NCBI GenBank assembly: GCA_964383365.1
Contig: CAYLHF010000005.1
Span: forward strand, 62,001 to 126,000
DNA length: 64,000 nucleotides
Direction: 5' to 3'
Origin: CAYLHF01 sp964383365
Lineage (GTDB): Bacteria; Bacteroidota; Rhodothermia; Rhodothermales; UBA10348
Under the pieces are notes generated by a model. The model had not been told where the DNA came from and searched no databases. It was given only the letters and a program-made list of their open reading frames with translations. The translations under genes were made by a program, and so were the position numbers. Of this stretch, positions 45,323 through 54,701 are shown in pieces (the stretch's first letter is position 1; every line of letters starts with the position of its first letter).

Positions 45323-47047
45323 TCACTTCTGTTCTGACGATTCCGCCTCCTGCGTCAGCCACGGTTTACGCTCGAAATAACTGTCCGTCAGTCTCTTGAG
45401 CAGTCCGGAAAGCAGAACGAGCGAGAGTACATTCGGCAGCGTGACCAGCGAGAGTGCAACGTCTCCGATATCCCAAATGGTTGTAACGGCGAGCGTCGCA
45501 CCGACAAAATGCATGATCAGAAAAACGAACTTGTAGGGCAGAATCGCCTTTTTTCCCCAGAGATAATTCGCGCATCGATCACCGTAGTAACTCCACGAAA
45601 TGGCCGTGGATATGGCAAACAGAAAGACACAGACGAGGACGATGTATTTCCCGAGACCGCCGAGTCCCATCGGTTCCATTCCGCGCTCGAAACCGAGTGT
45701 TGTAAGGGGTGAACTGTTTCGGACGCCGTCACCGTAAAGCGTTGTGAGCCGCGTACCCTCTACCGTTTCGGCTCTCGGAACCAACGACCCCTCACTTCCT
45801 CTTGGAAACAGGGTGCCGGTAAATGGCTCGGTCTGATCTTCGTCGATGAAGAGTCGATCCACCGATACATCGTAATAGGCCAGCCGCGGATCAGCGTCAT
45901 TCGGAGCGACCTGATACCCGTCGTTGACGCTGATCTTCTCCGGCGCCGAAACGCCCTCGTAACTCTGGGCTTCATTGACTTCTACGTACGAAACGTTTCC
46001 GTCGTCGAGGTCCAGAGTCGTCGGAATTCGCTCTGCGTAAACACCCGTTGAAATGATCACGAGACCGGTCATCGTGCAGATAATGATCGTATCGATGAAC
46101 GGCTCGAGGAGTGCAACGACTCCCTCTGAGACCGGCTCTTCCGTTTTCGCAGCCGAGTGGGCGATCGGGGCGGATCCCTGGCCGGCCTCATTTGAAAAGA
46201 GCCCCCGTTGAACTCCGTATCTCATCGTAACCAGAAACAGTCCGATGCCGGTCCCCGCCACACCCGCCGATGGATTGAAGGCATCCGTGACGATGGTGAC
46301 AAGAGACGGAATGACCATATCAAAATGATAAAACAGGATGATCAACGCACCGACTACATAAATACTGGCCATCACCGGGGCCAGAATACTCGTCACGGCG
46401 CCAATTCTACGGATCCCACCGATGATGACGAGGCCCACTACCGACGCCGTCGCCAGTCCGGTAATCCACGTATCGACCCCGAAATGATCGGCAATCTGTG
46501 TGGCAATGGTGTTGGCCTGAATCGCGTTGCCCGTGAAGAAGGATGTGACCATCAGCATGAACGCAAAAAAAGCGGCAACGGGTTTCCAATTCCAGCCAAA
46601 GACATCTTTTATACCCCGCTCGATATAGTACATGGGGCCACCGGCCACACTCCCCTCCCAGGCATGTCCCTCATCGATCTTGACCCGATAATGCTGGGCG
46701 AGCGTGACCTCGCTGAATTTGGTTGCCATACCGAGGAGAGCGGTCATCCACATCCAGAACATGGCTCCCGGGCCTCCCCAGTGAATAGCCAGGGCGACTC
46801 CGGCGATATTACCGATACCAACCGTCGCAGATAGCGCGGTCGTCAGCGCCTGAAAATGCGAAACGTCACCCGTCTCGTTGGGGTCGTCGTACTTGCCCGA
46901 CGTGACCGCGAATCCATGACCGAGCCGACGAATCTGAATCAGTCCCAAACGAATGGTCAAAAAAGCACCGGTTCCGAGAAGTCCGAAAACAAGGACCGGG
47001 GATAACCAGGAGTTGGCGATGTCGAGGACGTGAGCCAGGGTTTCCAT
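45323..47047 (-). CDS. Alanine/glycine:cation symporter (AGCS family)
   Basis: Sodium-coupled amino-acid importer in the inner membrane, 574 residues. Family signs are FLTIRLGLIQIRRLGH, FQALTTALSATVGIGNIAGVA and MRYGVQRGLFSNEAGQGSAPIAHSAA. A polar segment of about 115 residues (roughly 320-435) between late helices is longer than in typical members and probably faces the periplasm. The upstream region (47048-47241) carries a two-part sequence also found before the M61 peptidase gene. Confidence 0.93.
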   Translation of the reverse strand: METLAHVLDIANSWLSPVLVFGLLGTGAFLTIRLGLIQIRRLGHGFAVTSGKYDDPNETGDVSHFQALTTALSATVGIGNIAGVALAIHWGGPGAMFWMWMTALLGMATKFSEVTLAQHYRVKIDEGHAWEGSVAGGPMYYIERGIKDVFGWNWKPVAAFFAFMLMVTSFFTGNAIQANTIATQIADHFGVDTWITGLATASVVGLVIIGGIRRIGAVTSILAPVMASIYVVGALIILFYHFDMVIPSLVTIVTDAFNPSAGVAGTGIGLFLVTMRYGVQRGLFSNEAGQGSAPIAHSAAKTEEPVSEGVVALLEPFIDTIIICTMTGLVIISTGVYAERIPTTLDLDDGNVSYVEVNEAQSYEGVSAPEKISVNDGYQVAPNDADPRLAYYDVSVDRLFIDEDQTEPFTGTLFPRGSEGSLVPRAETVEGTRLTTLYGDGVRNSSPLTTLGFERGMEPMGLGGLGKYIVLVCVFLFAISTAISWSYYGDRCANYLWGKKAILPYKFVFLIMHFVGATLAVTTIWDIGDVALSLVTLPNVLSLVLLSGLLKRLTDSYFERKPWLTQEAESSEQK

Positions 47048-47078
47048 CTGAATTCAGGCTGGTTGAAGGGTAGAAAGG

Positions 47079-47118
47079 ACGTACTGCTGCATTGCGGCTT
47101 GCACCTGCTGGATCATAG
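47079..47118 (-). promoter_or_regulatory. Leader element upstream of the AGCS symporter
   Basis: On the minus strand CTATGATCCAGC (47118-47107) and GCAGCAGTACGT (47090-47079), separated by 16 bases, lie about 32-71 bases before the symporter start. The same two 12-mers, one base apart, lie before the M61 gene. A binding site or conserved 5' UTR part is possible. The rest of 47048-47241 holds nothing recognised. Confidence 0.4.
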
Positions 47119-47241
47119 AATCCGTTGGAAATACCATGCTGTGGCTGGTCGTTGACGGTGGATCCTGTGGCAGAATGGGCTTCCGGGCCTTTTAGCAGGC
47201 CGACAATGCGAGCAAAATCAAACGGCGAGCAATATAACGTG

Positions 47242-47967
47242 TCACCCACGTGTGAGCAAACCACTTCCGCCACCGGTGCCCCTACCCAGCGTTGCCGGAT
47301 CGACTTCCACCAACTGGTGTTTCATGACGGCGAGTGTGCGAGCCGGAAATTTCCTGACCAACCGGTAGTCGTGCGTGGCCATCAGAAGAGTCATTCCCTG
47401 TCGATTCAGCCCGAGCAGCAGACGGTGGATATCATCGGCTACGGCTGGATCCAGATTCCCGGTCGGCTCGTCTGCTAGCACAATCCAGGGGTCGTTGACA
47501 ATTGCTCTGGCAATGACTACGCGCTGCTGTTCCCCGCCTGAGAGTTCATGTGGAAAACGGCTTCGCTTATGTCCAAGACCTACCCTGGAGAGGATTTGAA
47601 GCACTCTGCTTTTTACAGCCTTACCGCTCTTTCCCGTCACGTAGAGAGAGAACGCCACATTTTCGAAGACACTCCTGTCCGGAAGCAGTTGAAAATCCTG
47701 GAATACGATACCGAGCGATCGCCGCAAAAAAGGAATTTCTTTAGGTGAGATCGTGTCCGACCGAAAGTCTGCAATTCGGACCTCTCCGCTGTCGGGAAGC
47801 AGGTCCATGTAGAGCATCCGCAACAGCGTGGTCTTTCCGCTCCCCGTGGGACCGACGAGGTATACCATTTCTCCACGATCAATCCTCAACGAGACATCAC
47901 TGAGAACGTGCTTCCGTCCGCCCTCGGGTAAAGGAAATGAGATCGATGCCTCCGTGAATGCTATCAA
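47242..47967 (-). CDS. ftsE: FtsE-like cell-division ABC ATPase
   Basis: ATPase of the FtsEX complex that activates envelope amidases at the septum. The 241-residue product has Walker A GPTGSGKTT, Q-loop GIVFQDFQLLPDRSVFENVAF (the FtsE-typical wording), signature LSGGEQQRV and Walker B VLADEPTGNLDP. The membrane partner ftsX is not in the window, as the gene upstream is a methyltransferase. A short tail follows the usual FtsE end. It could serve another exporter. Confidence 0.82.
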   Translation of the reverse strand: MIAFTEASISFPLPEGGRKHVLSDVSLRIDRGEMVYLVGPTGSGKTTLLRMLYMDLLPDSGEVRIADFRSDTISPKEIPFLRRSLGIVFQDFQLLPDRSVFENVAFSLYVTGKSGKAVKSRVLQILSRVGLGHKRSRFPHELSGGEQQRVVIARAIVNDPWIVLADEPTGNLDPAVADDIHRLLLGLNRQGMTLLMATHDYRLVRKFPARTLAVMKHQLVEVDPATLGRGTGGGSGLLTRG

Positions 47968-48089
47968 TGGATCGAACGGGTGTTACGGGTGTGTGTTTGG
48001 CCGCGGGGCGGTTCCGGGCCCTCCTGATGAGTTGGAATGTCAATCTACGAAGCTGAACCTTACCGGTTCGAACGAAAAACGGGGTATGC

Positions 48090-48953
48090 TCACCTTGCCT
48101 TACGGCAGACCCAGTGAATGCGCTCTGACTCTATCGTAGACGGTTCGAGAGAGAAATCGTCATACGATCCAACCGCCTCCAGCGGGCCCGGCGCCAACAT
48201 CCCTGAGATCTCTTCTCGCTCATACGCCCGCTGCACATGGTGCTCACGAAACACGTCAGACCCGGTACATAGTTCAAAAGTGGTCGTGTGATGCCTCGAT
48301 TCAGCGTCGTACCGACTGTCCCGGTGATAATCAAACCGGGAAGCCACGGCGTCTGAAGGTAACAGCAGAATCGATCCGTCATCCTCGAAATAATCTTCGT
48401 TATTCGTAGAATTTGCCGGAGTACTCTGATCGAATATAAACAGACCATCCGGGGTAAGTCGTTCTGCGACACGGCCGAATAGCGACGTAACCTCATTTTC
48501 TGCGAGTAGATAATTCAACCCGTCATACAGCAGAAGAATGGCGTCGAAGGGCCCATGAGGCAATATTTTATTGAAATCACATATAGATAATTCAACAATA
48601 GAGTCGAGGCCTGCACATTTGTAGGCGGCTTCATTCAGCATTTCCTGCGATCGGTCGGTAGCGAGGTAGCTGGATACCGATCGAAAGGCCGATTGGATTA
48701 CTCCCTCCGGACGGTTACCGAAATCCGGTGCAGACGGGGAATGTAGATTGGTCGACGACCGCTCGCCGATCCTTTCGGCAACGAGTGCGGCAAACGTTCC
48801 CGTGCCACAACCCAACTCCAGAATACGAGATGGCTTCTGTCCGTGGTATGACAGGATGCCGTCGATATGGTCGACCCATCCCGGATAGTCAACGTGTTCC
48901 ATGACGGCATCGTAGCCCGCCGATAGTACAGAGTACGGTCTTACGTCCATCAT
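48090..48953 (-). CDS. Class I SAM-dependent methyltransferase
   Basis: The 287-residue product contains the SAM-binding motif ILELGCGTGTFAALVAERIG, AILLLYDGLNYL and LTPDGLFIFDQST, the pattern of small-molecule methyltransferases. ATG 48953 is just after the pdxA stop; ATG 48965 would overlap it, and an ATG at 49115 lies inside pdxA. It has an unusual Ser/Asn-rich insert after motif I. The substrate is unknown. Confidence 0.85.
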   Translation of the reverse strand: MMDVRPYSVLSAGYDAVMEHVDYPGWVDHIDGILSYHGQKPSRILELGCGTGTFAALVAERIGERSSTNLHSPSAPDFGNRPEGVIQSAFRSVSSYLATDRSQEMLNEAAYKCAGLDSIVELSICDFNKILPHGPFDAILLLYDGLNYLLAENEVTSLFGRVAERLTPDGLFIFDQSTPANSTNNEDYFEDDGSILLLPSDAVASRFDYHRDSRYDAESRHHTTTFELCTGSDVFREHHVQRAYEREEISGMLAPGPLEAVGSYDDFSLEPSTIESERIHWVCRKAR

Positions 48954-48954
48954 G

Positions 48955-50064
48955 TCAGTCGGCATTCTGGCCGGAAGGCGTATTCGCGTGCAACGGCACC
49001 TGTCGCGATCCCTCGGTCGCCGTCCGGGCCAATCGTCTCCTCGCCACATCCATCGCGAGGTAGATGGCACTTCGCATGCTGTCCGGACTGGCCACGCCCT
49101 TGCCCGCGATGTCAAAAGCGGTTCCGTGATCTGGAGATGTCCGGACGATACCCAGACCCGCCGTGTAATTTACTCCGGAATCAAACGCGAGTGCTTTGAA
49201 CGGCACAAGTCCCTGATCATGGTACATAGCGAGAACGCCGTCGTATTTCCTGTAGGACGCCGTCCCGAAAAAACCGTCTGCCGGAAACGGTCCGGCAGCA
49301 TGAATTCCGTTCTCACAAGCACTCCGTATGGCGGGAATCAGCACATCGGCCTCTTCAGAACCGAGCAGACCATTCTCTCCGGCGTGCGGATTGAGTCCCA
49401 GAACAGCGATCAACGGCCTGGATATTCCGAAATCGGACTCCAGCGTGGTTGACAGGATCTGCAGTTTCTCGAGAACAGCCTCCCGCGTGACCAATGCCGG
49501 AACGCTCGACAAGGGAACGTGCGCCGTGACGAGTCCGATCCTGAGTTTGTCGGCGACCATCATCATGGTATGAGGCCGGTGACCACACTTTCGGGCGATG
49601 AACTCTGTATGCCCCGGCGAATCATATCCTGCGAGACCGATGGCTTCTTTCGAGATCGGGGACGTGACCATCGCGTCTACTCTATCCTCAAGACACAGGT
49701 CCACGGCGCAGTCGACAGCTTTCATCGCCAGGGCCCCTGCAGTACCACTTAAAATGCCGAAGTCTACTTCGAACGAAGGGTTTCCCTCCATATCCAATAC
49801 AGGAATGCCGTCCTTACCGTCTGACCACTCCGCCTCCTGGGTCACACCGGACACCCTCGCGGCATGGAGTTGGATACCACTCAGATCGAGCCTCTTCATA
49901 TGTTCGCGTAACACCTGAAGAGAACCGATCAATATCGGCTGGATCCGATTGACCAGGCGGGAATCCGTCAGGCACTTGAGAGCGACTTCCGGACCGATTC
50001 CATTGGGATCGCCGATGCTTATGGCAATCCGGGGTCGAACTCGATACGCACCTTCCTGAAACAT
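48955..50064 (-). CDS. pdxA: 4-hydroxythreonine-4-phosphate dehydrogenase
   Basis: Oxidises 4-phosphohydroxy-L-threonine in the DXP-dependent pathway to pyridoxal phosphate. The 369-residue product has PRIAISIGDPNGIGPEVALKCL, YDSPGHTEFIARKCG with metal His, and MYHDQGLVPFKALAFDSGVN. A C-terminal Arg/Gln/Asn-rich tail exceeds the typical 330 residues. pdxH is 4.6 kb away on the same strand (54702-55355); pdxJ is not present here. Confidence 0.95.
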   Translation of the reverse strand: MFQEGAYRVRPRIAISIGDPNGIGPEVALKCLTDSRLVNRIQPILIGSLQVLREHMKRLDLSGIQLHAARVSGVTQEAEWSDGKDGIPVLDMEGNPSFEVDFGILSGTAGALAMKAVDCAVDLCLEDRVDAMVTSPISKEAIGLAGYDSPGHTEFIARKCGHRPHTMMMVADKLRIGLVTAHVPLSSVPALVTREAVLEKLQILSTTLESDFGISRPLIAVLGLNPHAGENGLLGSEEADVLIPAIRSACENGIHAAGPFPADGFFGTASYRKYDGVLAMYHDQGLVPFKALAFDSGVNYTAGLGIVRTSPDHGTAFDIAGKGVASPDSMRSAIYLAMDVARRRLARTATEGSRQVPLHANTPSGQNAD

Positions 50065-50078
50065 CGTAAAAAGGGGTC

Positions 50079-51575
50079 CTAACCGCGCCTCTGCTGAACG
50101 TAATCGCGAAGAAACTCGACGAGAAGACGTACCCCGAAACCGGTGCCACCGACCGGCCGGTAGGCCTGGGCTTTACTTAAAAATGCCGGGCCCGCAATGT
50201 CGATATGCACCCAGGGATAGTCGACAAAATGTTCGAGGAATTTTGCTGCAGTAATGGAACCAGCCTCCCGCCCACCGACATTTTTGAGATCAGCCACATC
50301 ACTCTTGAGAGCCTCACCGAATTCGTCATGCATCGGAAGTGGATGGACCAGGTCACCACTTCGATCTCCCGCGTCCCTAAATGCCTGGAGACGCTCCGAC
50401 GCACCCTCGTAATCGTTGGTCATCACGCCCGCGATGAAATTTCCGAGCGCAATCACGACTGCGCCGGTCAATGTTGCCAGGTCGACGACGAGTTCCGGAT
50501 TCAGTGATGTCGCATATGAGAGCGCGTCAGCGAGAATCATTCTACCCTCCGCGTCTGTATTCAGCACCTCGACGGTCTTACCCGAATGCATGTGAATGAC
50601 GTCACCGGGTACATAGGCGTTCTGTCCCGGACGATTATCCGTGGCTGGAATGAGTGCGATGACGTGGATGGGCAGGTCGAGTCGCGCAACGGCCTCCATG
50701 GTTCCCACGACAGCGGCCGCTCCGGCCATATCCGACTTCATCAGGTCCATTGAATTCTTCGTCGGTTTGAGCGAGAGCCCCCCCGTATCAAATACGACAC
50801 CCTTTCCAACCAGAACGATGGGGCGGTCGTTTCGTGCATTCTCGTTCCGGTACTCAAGTACGCTGAACGTGGGAGGCTCAAGAGACCCGCGGTTCACGGC
50901 CAGAAGACCGTTCATCCCCTCCTCCTCGATCAGCGTCCTGTCCCAGATGGACGCCTCATAACCATATTTCTTCGCCGATTTCTCGATCGACTTGCCAAGC
51001 ATGGTAGGGGTTTTTTCGTCCGGAGAGAGGTTGACGAGGTCGCGAGCGGAGTAAACCGACTCTGCAACAATCCGCCCACGATCTGCACCGCGCCTCACCT
51101 GTTTGTCCTGCGAAGACGTCTGAACGACGAGACGCTGAACTCCCGTCTCCGTATCCCTCTCGGTCATGTACCGCCGGAACGTATAGGATCCGAGCGTAAA
51201 CCCTTCAACCAGCCCCTGACTGACCGCCTCCACGTCAAGGTCTGTTTCCGGGATGGCAATTGCCGCCGTTTCGGAAGCGATTGACGCCAGTACACGGGCT
51301 CCCACCGAGCCAGCCCGGCGCACGCCTTCGACAGTAAGCAGTTCACGGTCCCCGAGCCCCACGAGTACGACTCGCTGCGTGGATCCGGATTCCGGATAGA
51401 TAATGATTGTTGATCCCGGTGAACCCGAAAAATCGGGACGGGCCCGGTCAAGAGCCGCCCCGAAATGATCAGACAGGTCGTTTAAGCCTTCCTCCACATC
51501 TCCGGAGCAAACCGGGATGATCAGTGAATCGACATCGAGTTCAGAGAGTGATATGGTTGAAACCGAAACCTTCAT
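50079..51575 (-). CDS. pepA: Leucyl aminopeptidase (M17)
   Basis: Cytoplasmic zinc/manganese aminopeptidase, 498 residues. The metal-binding C-terminal domain has VGKGVVFDTGGLSLKPTKNS, KSDMAGAAAVVGTMEA and the signature NTDAEGRMILADALSY. The N-terminal domain is the regulatory or DNA-binding-type alpha/beta fold. Removes N-terminal residues from peptides. It overlaps the upstream NrnA gene by 4 bases and precedes pdxA by 15 bases. Confidence 0.96.
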   Translation of the reverse strand: MKVSVSTISLSELDVDSLIIPVCSGDVEEGLNDLSDHFGAALDRARPDFSGSPGSTIIIYPESGSTQRVVLVGLGDRELLTVEGVRRAGSVGARVLASIASETAAIAIPETDLDVEAVSQGLVEGFTLGSYTFRRYMTERDTETGVQRLVVQTSSQDKQVRRGADRGRIVAESVYSARDLVNLSPDEKTPTMLGKSIEKSAKKYGYEASIWDRTLIEEEGMNGLLAVNRGSLEPPTFSVLEYRNENARNDRPIVLVGKGVVFDTGGLSLKPTKNSMDLMKSDMAGAAAVVGTMEAVARLDLPIHVIALIPATDNRPGQNAYVPGDVIHMHSGKTVEVLNTDAEGRMILADALSYATSLNPELVVDLATLTGAVVIALGNFIAGVMTNDYEGASERLQAFRDAGDRSGDLVHPLPMHDEFGEALKSDVADLKNVGGREAGSITAAKFLEHFVDYPWVHIDIAGPAFLSKAQAYRPVGGTGFGVRLLVEFLRDYVQQRRG

Positions 51576-52657
51576 TTCGCGGGTTTTTGTGTCTGCATGT
51601 GTAATAGTGACGCGAGATATTCCGTATCGTCCTCGCTTAGATCTTCCTTCGCATGTTCGCCCTGATCTTTCAGTACAATGAACTTCTCAGCGCCACGAAC
51701 GGCGATTTCAATCGTCTCGTCCAGCGATTTCTTGAGGAAAGCCCCGGACGCGTTGCGATGACCGCCTCCTCCGAGGGACTGGGCCCAACGATGAACGTGG
51801 TCATCCAGACGAGATCGGAAACTGACTTTCGTCCCTCGCTCGGTCTCCGTGAAGAGCATCGCAACCCTTACGCCCTCTACCGAGAGAATGTAATTGACGA
51901 ACCCGTCTGCCTCTTCAATGTTGACCCCGATTTCGTTGAGCATTCTTCGGGTGATCGCCATATAGCCAACCTGTCCGGCATGGGTGATTGTGAGGGTATC
52001 GAGGACTCGACTCAGGAGGCGCAGACCCTCGACCGACCGACGATCGAATATCGCTGTATGTATCACGGCCGGATCGAGCGACCCACGTTCTATGAGGTCA
52101 GCAATAATCCGGTGCACGGCCGGCGTGACATTGCTGAATCGAAACGACCCCGTATCGGTCATGATCGCCACGTAGAGTGCCGTCGCGATGTCGCTTGAAA
52201 TTTCGTCGAGGTCCCAACCGGTCAAGATTCGGAATATGAGTTCGCCCGTCGACGATGCCCTTTCGTCACGGAATACGGTCGTGAACCAGTCTTCGGGGCC
52301 GGTGTGATGATCTATCAGAATACACGGCCCGCCAGCATTTCTGAAAACCGGTCCGACACTCCCGAGACGATTCTCGGCATTCGTATCGAGTACGATTCGG
52401 AGGTCGGCATGCTGAATCCGCTCCCGCTGGGAAAGCGAACCGTCAAACGTTTCCAGCATATCGAGACCCTCCAGCCAATCCATGTTGGACGACGGAGGAT
52501 CATGATTGATAATGGAAACCTCCTTACCCTTCGCTTGCAGATAAAGCCCGAGCCCTAACACGGAACCGACGGCATCGCCATCCGGGCGGGTATGCGTCGA
52601 AAGGACGACGGTCCTGGCTTCCTGCAGTATCGAAACGATCTCCTGGGTCATGCACAT
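51572..52657 (-). CDS. nrnA: Bifunctional oligoribonuclease/pAp phosphatase NrnA
   Basis: DHH/DHHA1 phosphoesterase that degrades nanoRNA and dephosphorylates 3'-phosphoadenosine 5'-phosphate. The 361-residue product has STHTRPDGDAVGSVLG, CILIDHHTGPE (DHH), and the DHHA1 loop SLGGGGHRNASGAF. Length is slightly above the usual 310-340 because of a charged C-terminal tail. It is coupled to leucyl aminopeptidase by an ATGA overlap. Confidence 0.94.
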   Translation of the reverse strand: MCMTQEIVSILQEARTVVLSTHTRPDGDAVGSVLGLGLYLQAKGKEVSIINHDPPSSNMDWLEGLDMLETFDGSLSQRERIQHADLRIVLDTNAENRLGSVGPVFRNAGGPCILIDHHTGPEDWFTTVFRDERASSTGELIFRILTGWDLDEISSDIATALYVAIMTDTGSFRFSNVTPAVHRIIADLIERGSLDPAVIHTAIFDRRSVEGLRLLSRVLDTLTITHAGQVGYMAITRRMLNEIGVNIEEADGFVNYILSVEGVRVAMLFTETERGTKVSFRSRLDDHVHRWAQSLGGGGHRNASGAFLKKSLDETIEIAVRGAEKFIVLKDQGEHAKEDLSEDDTEYLASLLHMQTQKPAK

Positions 52658-52763
52658 TCAGAAAGAAACGGGAAGAAACCGAAAGAAAAAATTAGCCACC
52701 CGTAAACGCATTCACCCGCTGATTGTTCGACCATTCCCCGACGGTACTTTTGACTCGATGGAT

Positions 52764-54578
52764 CTAATTCCAGAGCCACTCTTTTCGCAATTCCAGCATG
52801 GCCCCATCAGGGTCCGTCTCCGTTTCTTCGAGGGTCACAACCTCCAGCGTGGGATCTTCCGTGAGCGTGACGTCCGCCTCGACCCTCCTACCTCGTTGCC
52901 GGTAGACGATATGCAGGACATCGCCGGGCACCGACCGATCAACAACGGCATCCAGGTATGCTGCCGCTGTGACGTCATGACCGTCGATAGACAGGATAAG
53001 ATCGCCCTCGTCCACGCCGGCGACATAGAGTGGGGTACCTTCGACCGGTGCGCGCATCACCACTACGTCTCCACTCCGGTCGGCAATCCGTCCTCCGAGC
53101 ACCGCCTTTCCGGGGTTTTTCTTGCGAAGAATGAAGCCGGCCCGACCCAGGAGTGACGCATAATCGGGTACGTCTCTTCCGGTCACATATCGATCGAAGA
53201 ACGACCCGGCGAATCCTTCGTCTCCGGTATAATCGGCAAGTGTCGCTTCGATGTCTTCGAGACGATAGGCTGTTTCGTTTCTGCCGAAGACATCCCACAT
53301 CGCTCTCATGAACCCATCCATCGTCTGATCGAATCGGGTTCGCAGATCCAGATCCAATGCCAGACCGAGGGCACTCCCCCACGTATAATAGGAGATAAAC
53401 GTGTTGGCATAATTCAGACGGTCCCCGAACGATGAACGATCGACCATCGGGGCCTGTTGACTCATTTCGGACGCTGATCGGTGACTTCTGCCGGGAGCGT
53501 TGATGACCGTATTCAGCGTTCTCGACAGGCTGTGGGCGTACTCCTCGGTAGTCGAAAGATTGGCGCGCCTGATGGACAGGCCTGTGTAGTAACTGGTTAC
53601 GCCTTCAGCGAACCACATGGACCGGGACTGATTGACGTGTTCGAAATTGAATGGTTCGATCCCTACCGGACGTATCCTCTCGACGTTCCACTGATGAAAA
53701 AATTCATGGGCGACCGTCCCCAGATTTGCTTTCCCATCGTCACTGAGTGGTGTCGTGCCGATTACGATGGTCGAATTTCTGTGCTCCATGCCATCGCCGT
53801 GGACATAGGGAAGATAATCTGCGATAAATGTATACGTACCACCATCGTAGGGTGGAGGGCCACCGAATACCTGATATTCCGCCTCCACAATCTTTTTTAC
53901 GTTCTCGGTAAAGACATCTACCTGCTCATCGGTCCCATCGTGATGAACCGCCAGTCGTACCGTGTAGCCGCGGTCCACCTTCCATTCTCTCCAGGAAAAA
54001 TCGCTCAGCTCTGTTGGCGAGTCCATGAAATACTGCAGGTGCGGTGCGCTGAACGAGTCTGAATCATCCCCCGGACTCAACTGGGTCGCGATTTTCCAGT
54101 CTTCGTCCGGTCGACTGAAATGAATGGTTATCGGGGCGTCCTGCAGTCCCCGAGCCCACATAAATGTCGCCGGCATATTCAGGTGCGCATGGGTCGCATC
54201 GATCCCCGTAAACGTTCCGTCTGCCCAATCCGCAAAGAGCGTATAATGGACTACGACGACTCCATCATGTCCGGATACATCCCACTGGTGTGGATTGGGA
54301 TGGGCGATAACGAGCGTATTCCCGTGTGCGTCAGTCGCGGCTACATCGTACACGTTTTTTGCAAACTCATGCAGCGCGTACCGGCCCGGAGATGTCCGGC
54401 TCATCCGTACTTCCAGCGCCTGGCCCCTCGGTACCTCTGAAAACGTCACGGTGACATTGGCCTCATGATGTACCGCGTTTGGAAACGCAATTTCGTAATG
54501 GACGCCGGGATCGGCGGAAGACGCGGCGGCTGAGAAACCCAGAAGACACAGGAGTGGAAGAATCCGGAGCTTGAACAT
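52764..54578 (-). CDS. M61-family metallopeptidase with PDZ domain
   Basis: Secreted zinc aminopeptidase of the M61 (glycyl aminopeptidase) type, 604 residues. It starts with a signal peptide (FKLRILPLLCLLGFSAAASSA) and an N-terminal beta domain. The catalytic domain has VAHEFFHQWNVERIRP (HExxH) and the downstream WFAEGVTSYYTGL with the third ligand region. A PDZ domain (about 475-580) with GVDEGDLILSIDGHDVTA follows. Known members prefer Gly or Ala N-termini. An upstream element is shared with the alanine/glycine symporter gene. Confidence 0.93.
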   Translation of the reverse strand: MFKLRILPLLCLLGFSAAASSADPGVHYEIAFPNAVHHEANVTVTFSEVPRGQALEVRMSRTSPGRYALHEFAKNVYDVAATDAHGNTLVIAHPNPHQWDVSGHDGVVVVHYTLFADWADGTFTGIDATHAHLNMPATFMWARGLQDAPITIHFSRPDEDWKIATQLSPGDDSDSFSAPHLQYFMDSPTELSDFSWREWKVDRGYTVRLAVHHDGTDEQVDVFTENVKKIVEAEYQVFGGPPPYDGGTYTFIADYLPYVHGDGMEHRNSTIVIGTTPLSDDGKANLGTVAHEFFHQWNVERIRPVGIEPFNFEHVNQSRSMWFAEGVTSYYTGLSIRRANLSTTEEYAHSLSRTLNTVINAPGRSHRSASEMSQQAPMVDRSSFGDRLNYANTFISYYTWGSALGLALDLDLRTRFDQTMDGFMRAMWDVFGRNETAYRLEDIEATLADYTGDEGFAGSFFDRYVTGRDVPDYASLLGRAGFILRKKNPGKAVLGGRIADRSGDVVVMRAPVEGTPLYVAGVDEGDLILSIDGHDVTAAAYLDAVVDRSVPGDVLHIVYRQRGRRVEADVTLTEDPTLEVVTLEETETDPDGAMLELRKEWLWN

Positions 54579-54637
54579 CGGAAAAGTAGTAGGTTCAGGG
54601 CCTTGAGACAGGCCAGGATGAATAGATGCAGGATAGT

Positions 54638-54662
54638 ACGTACTGCTGCCGCTGGATCATAG
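54638..54662 (-). promoter_or_regulatory. Leader element upstream of M61 gene
   Basis: Minus-strand CTATGATCCAGC (54662-54651) and GCAGCAGTACGT (54649-54638), one base apart, lie about 60-84 bases before the M61 start. The identical 12-mers precede the AGCS symporter with a 16-base spacer. Two separate 12-base matches in one window are unlikely by chance, but function is unproven. Confidence 0.4.
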
Positions 54663-54701
54663 GGAGAAACGAATTTCAAGGAAACATGACGCCGTCCGGG
54701 G

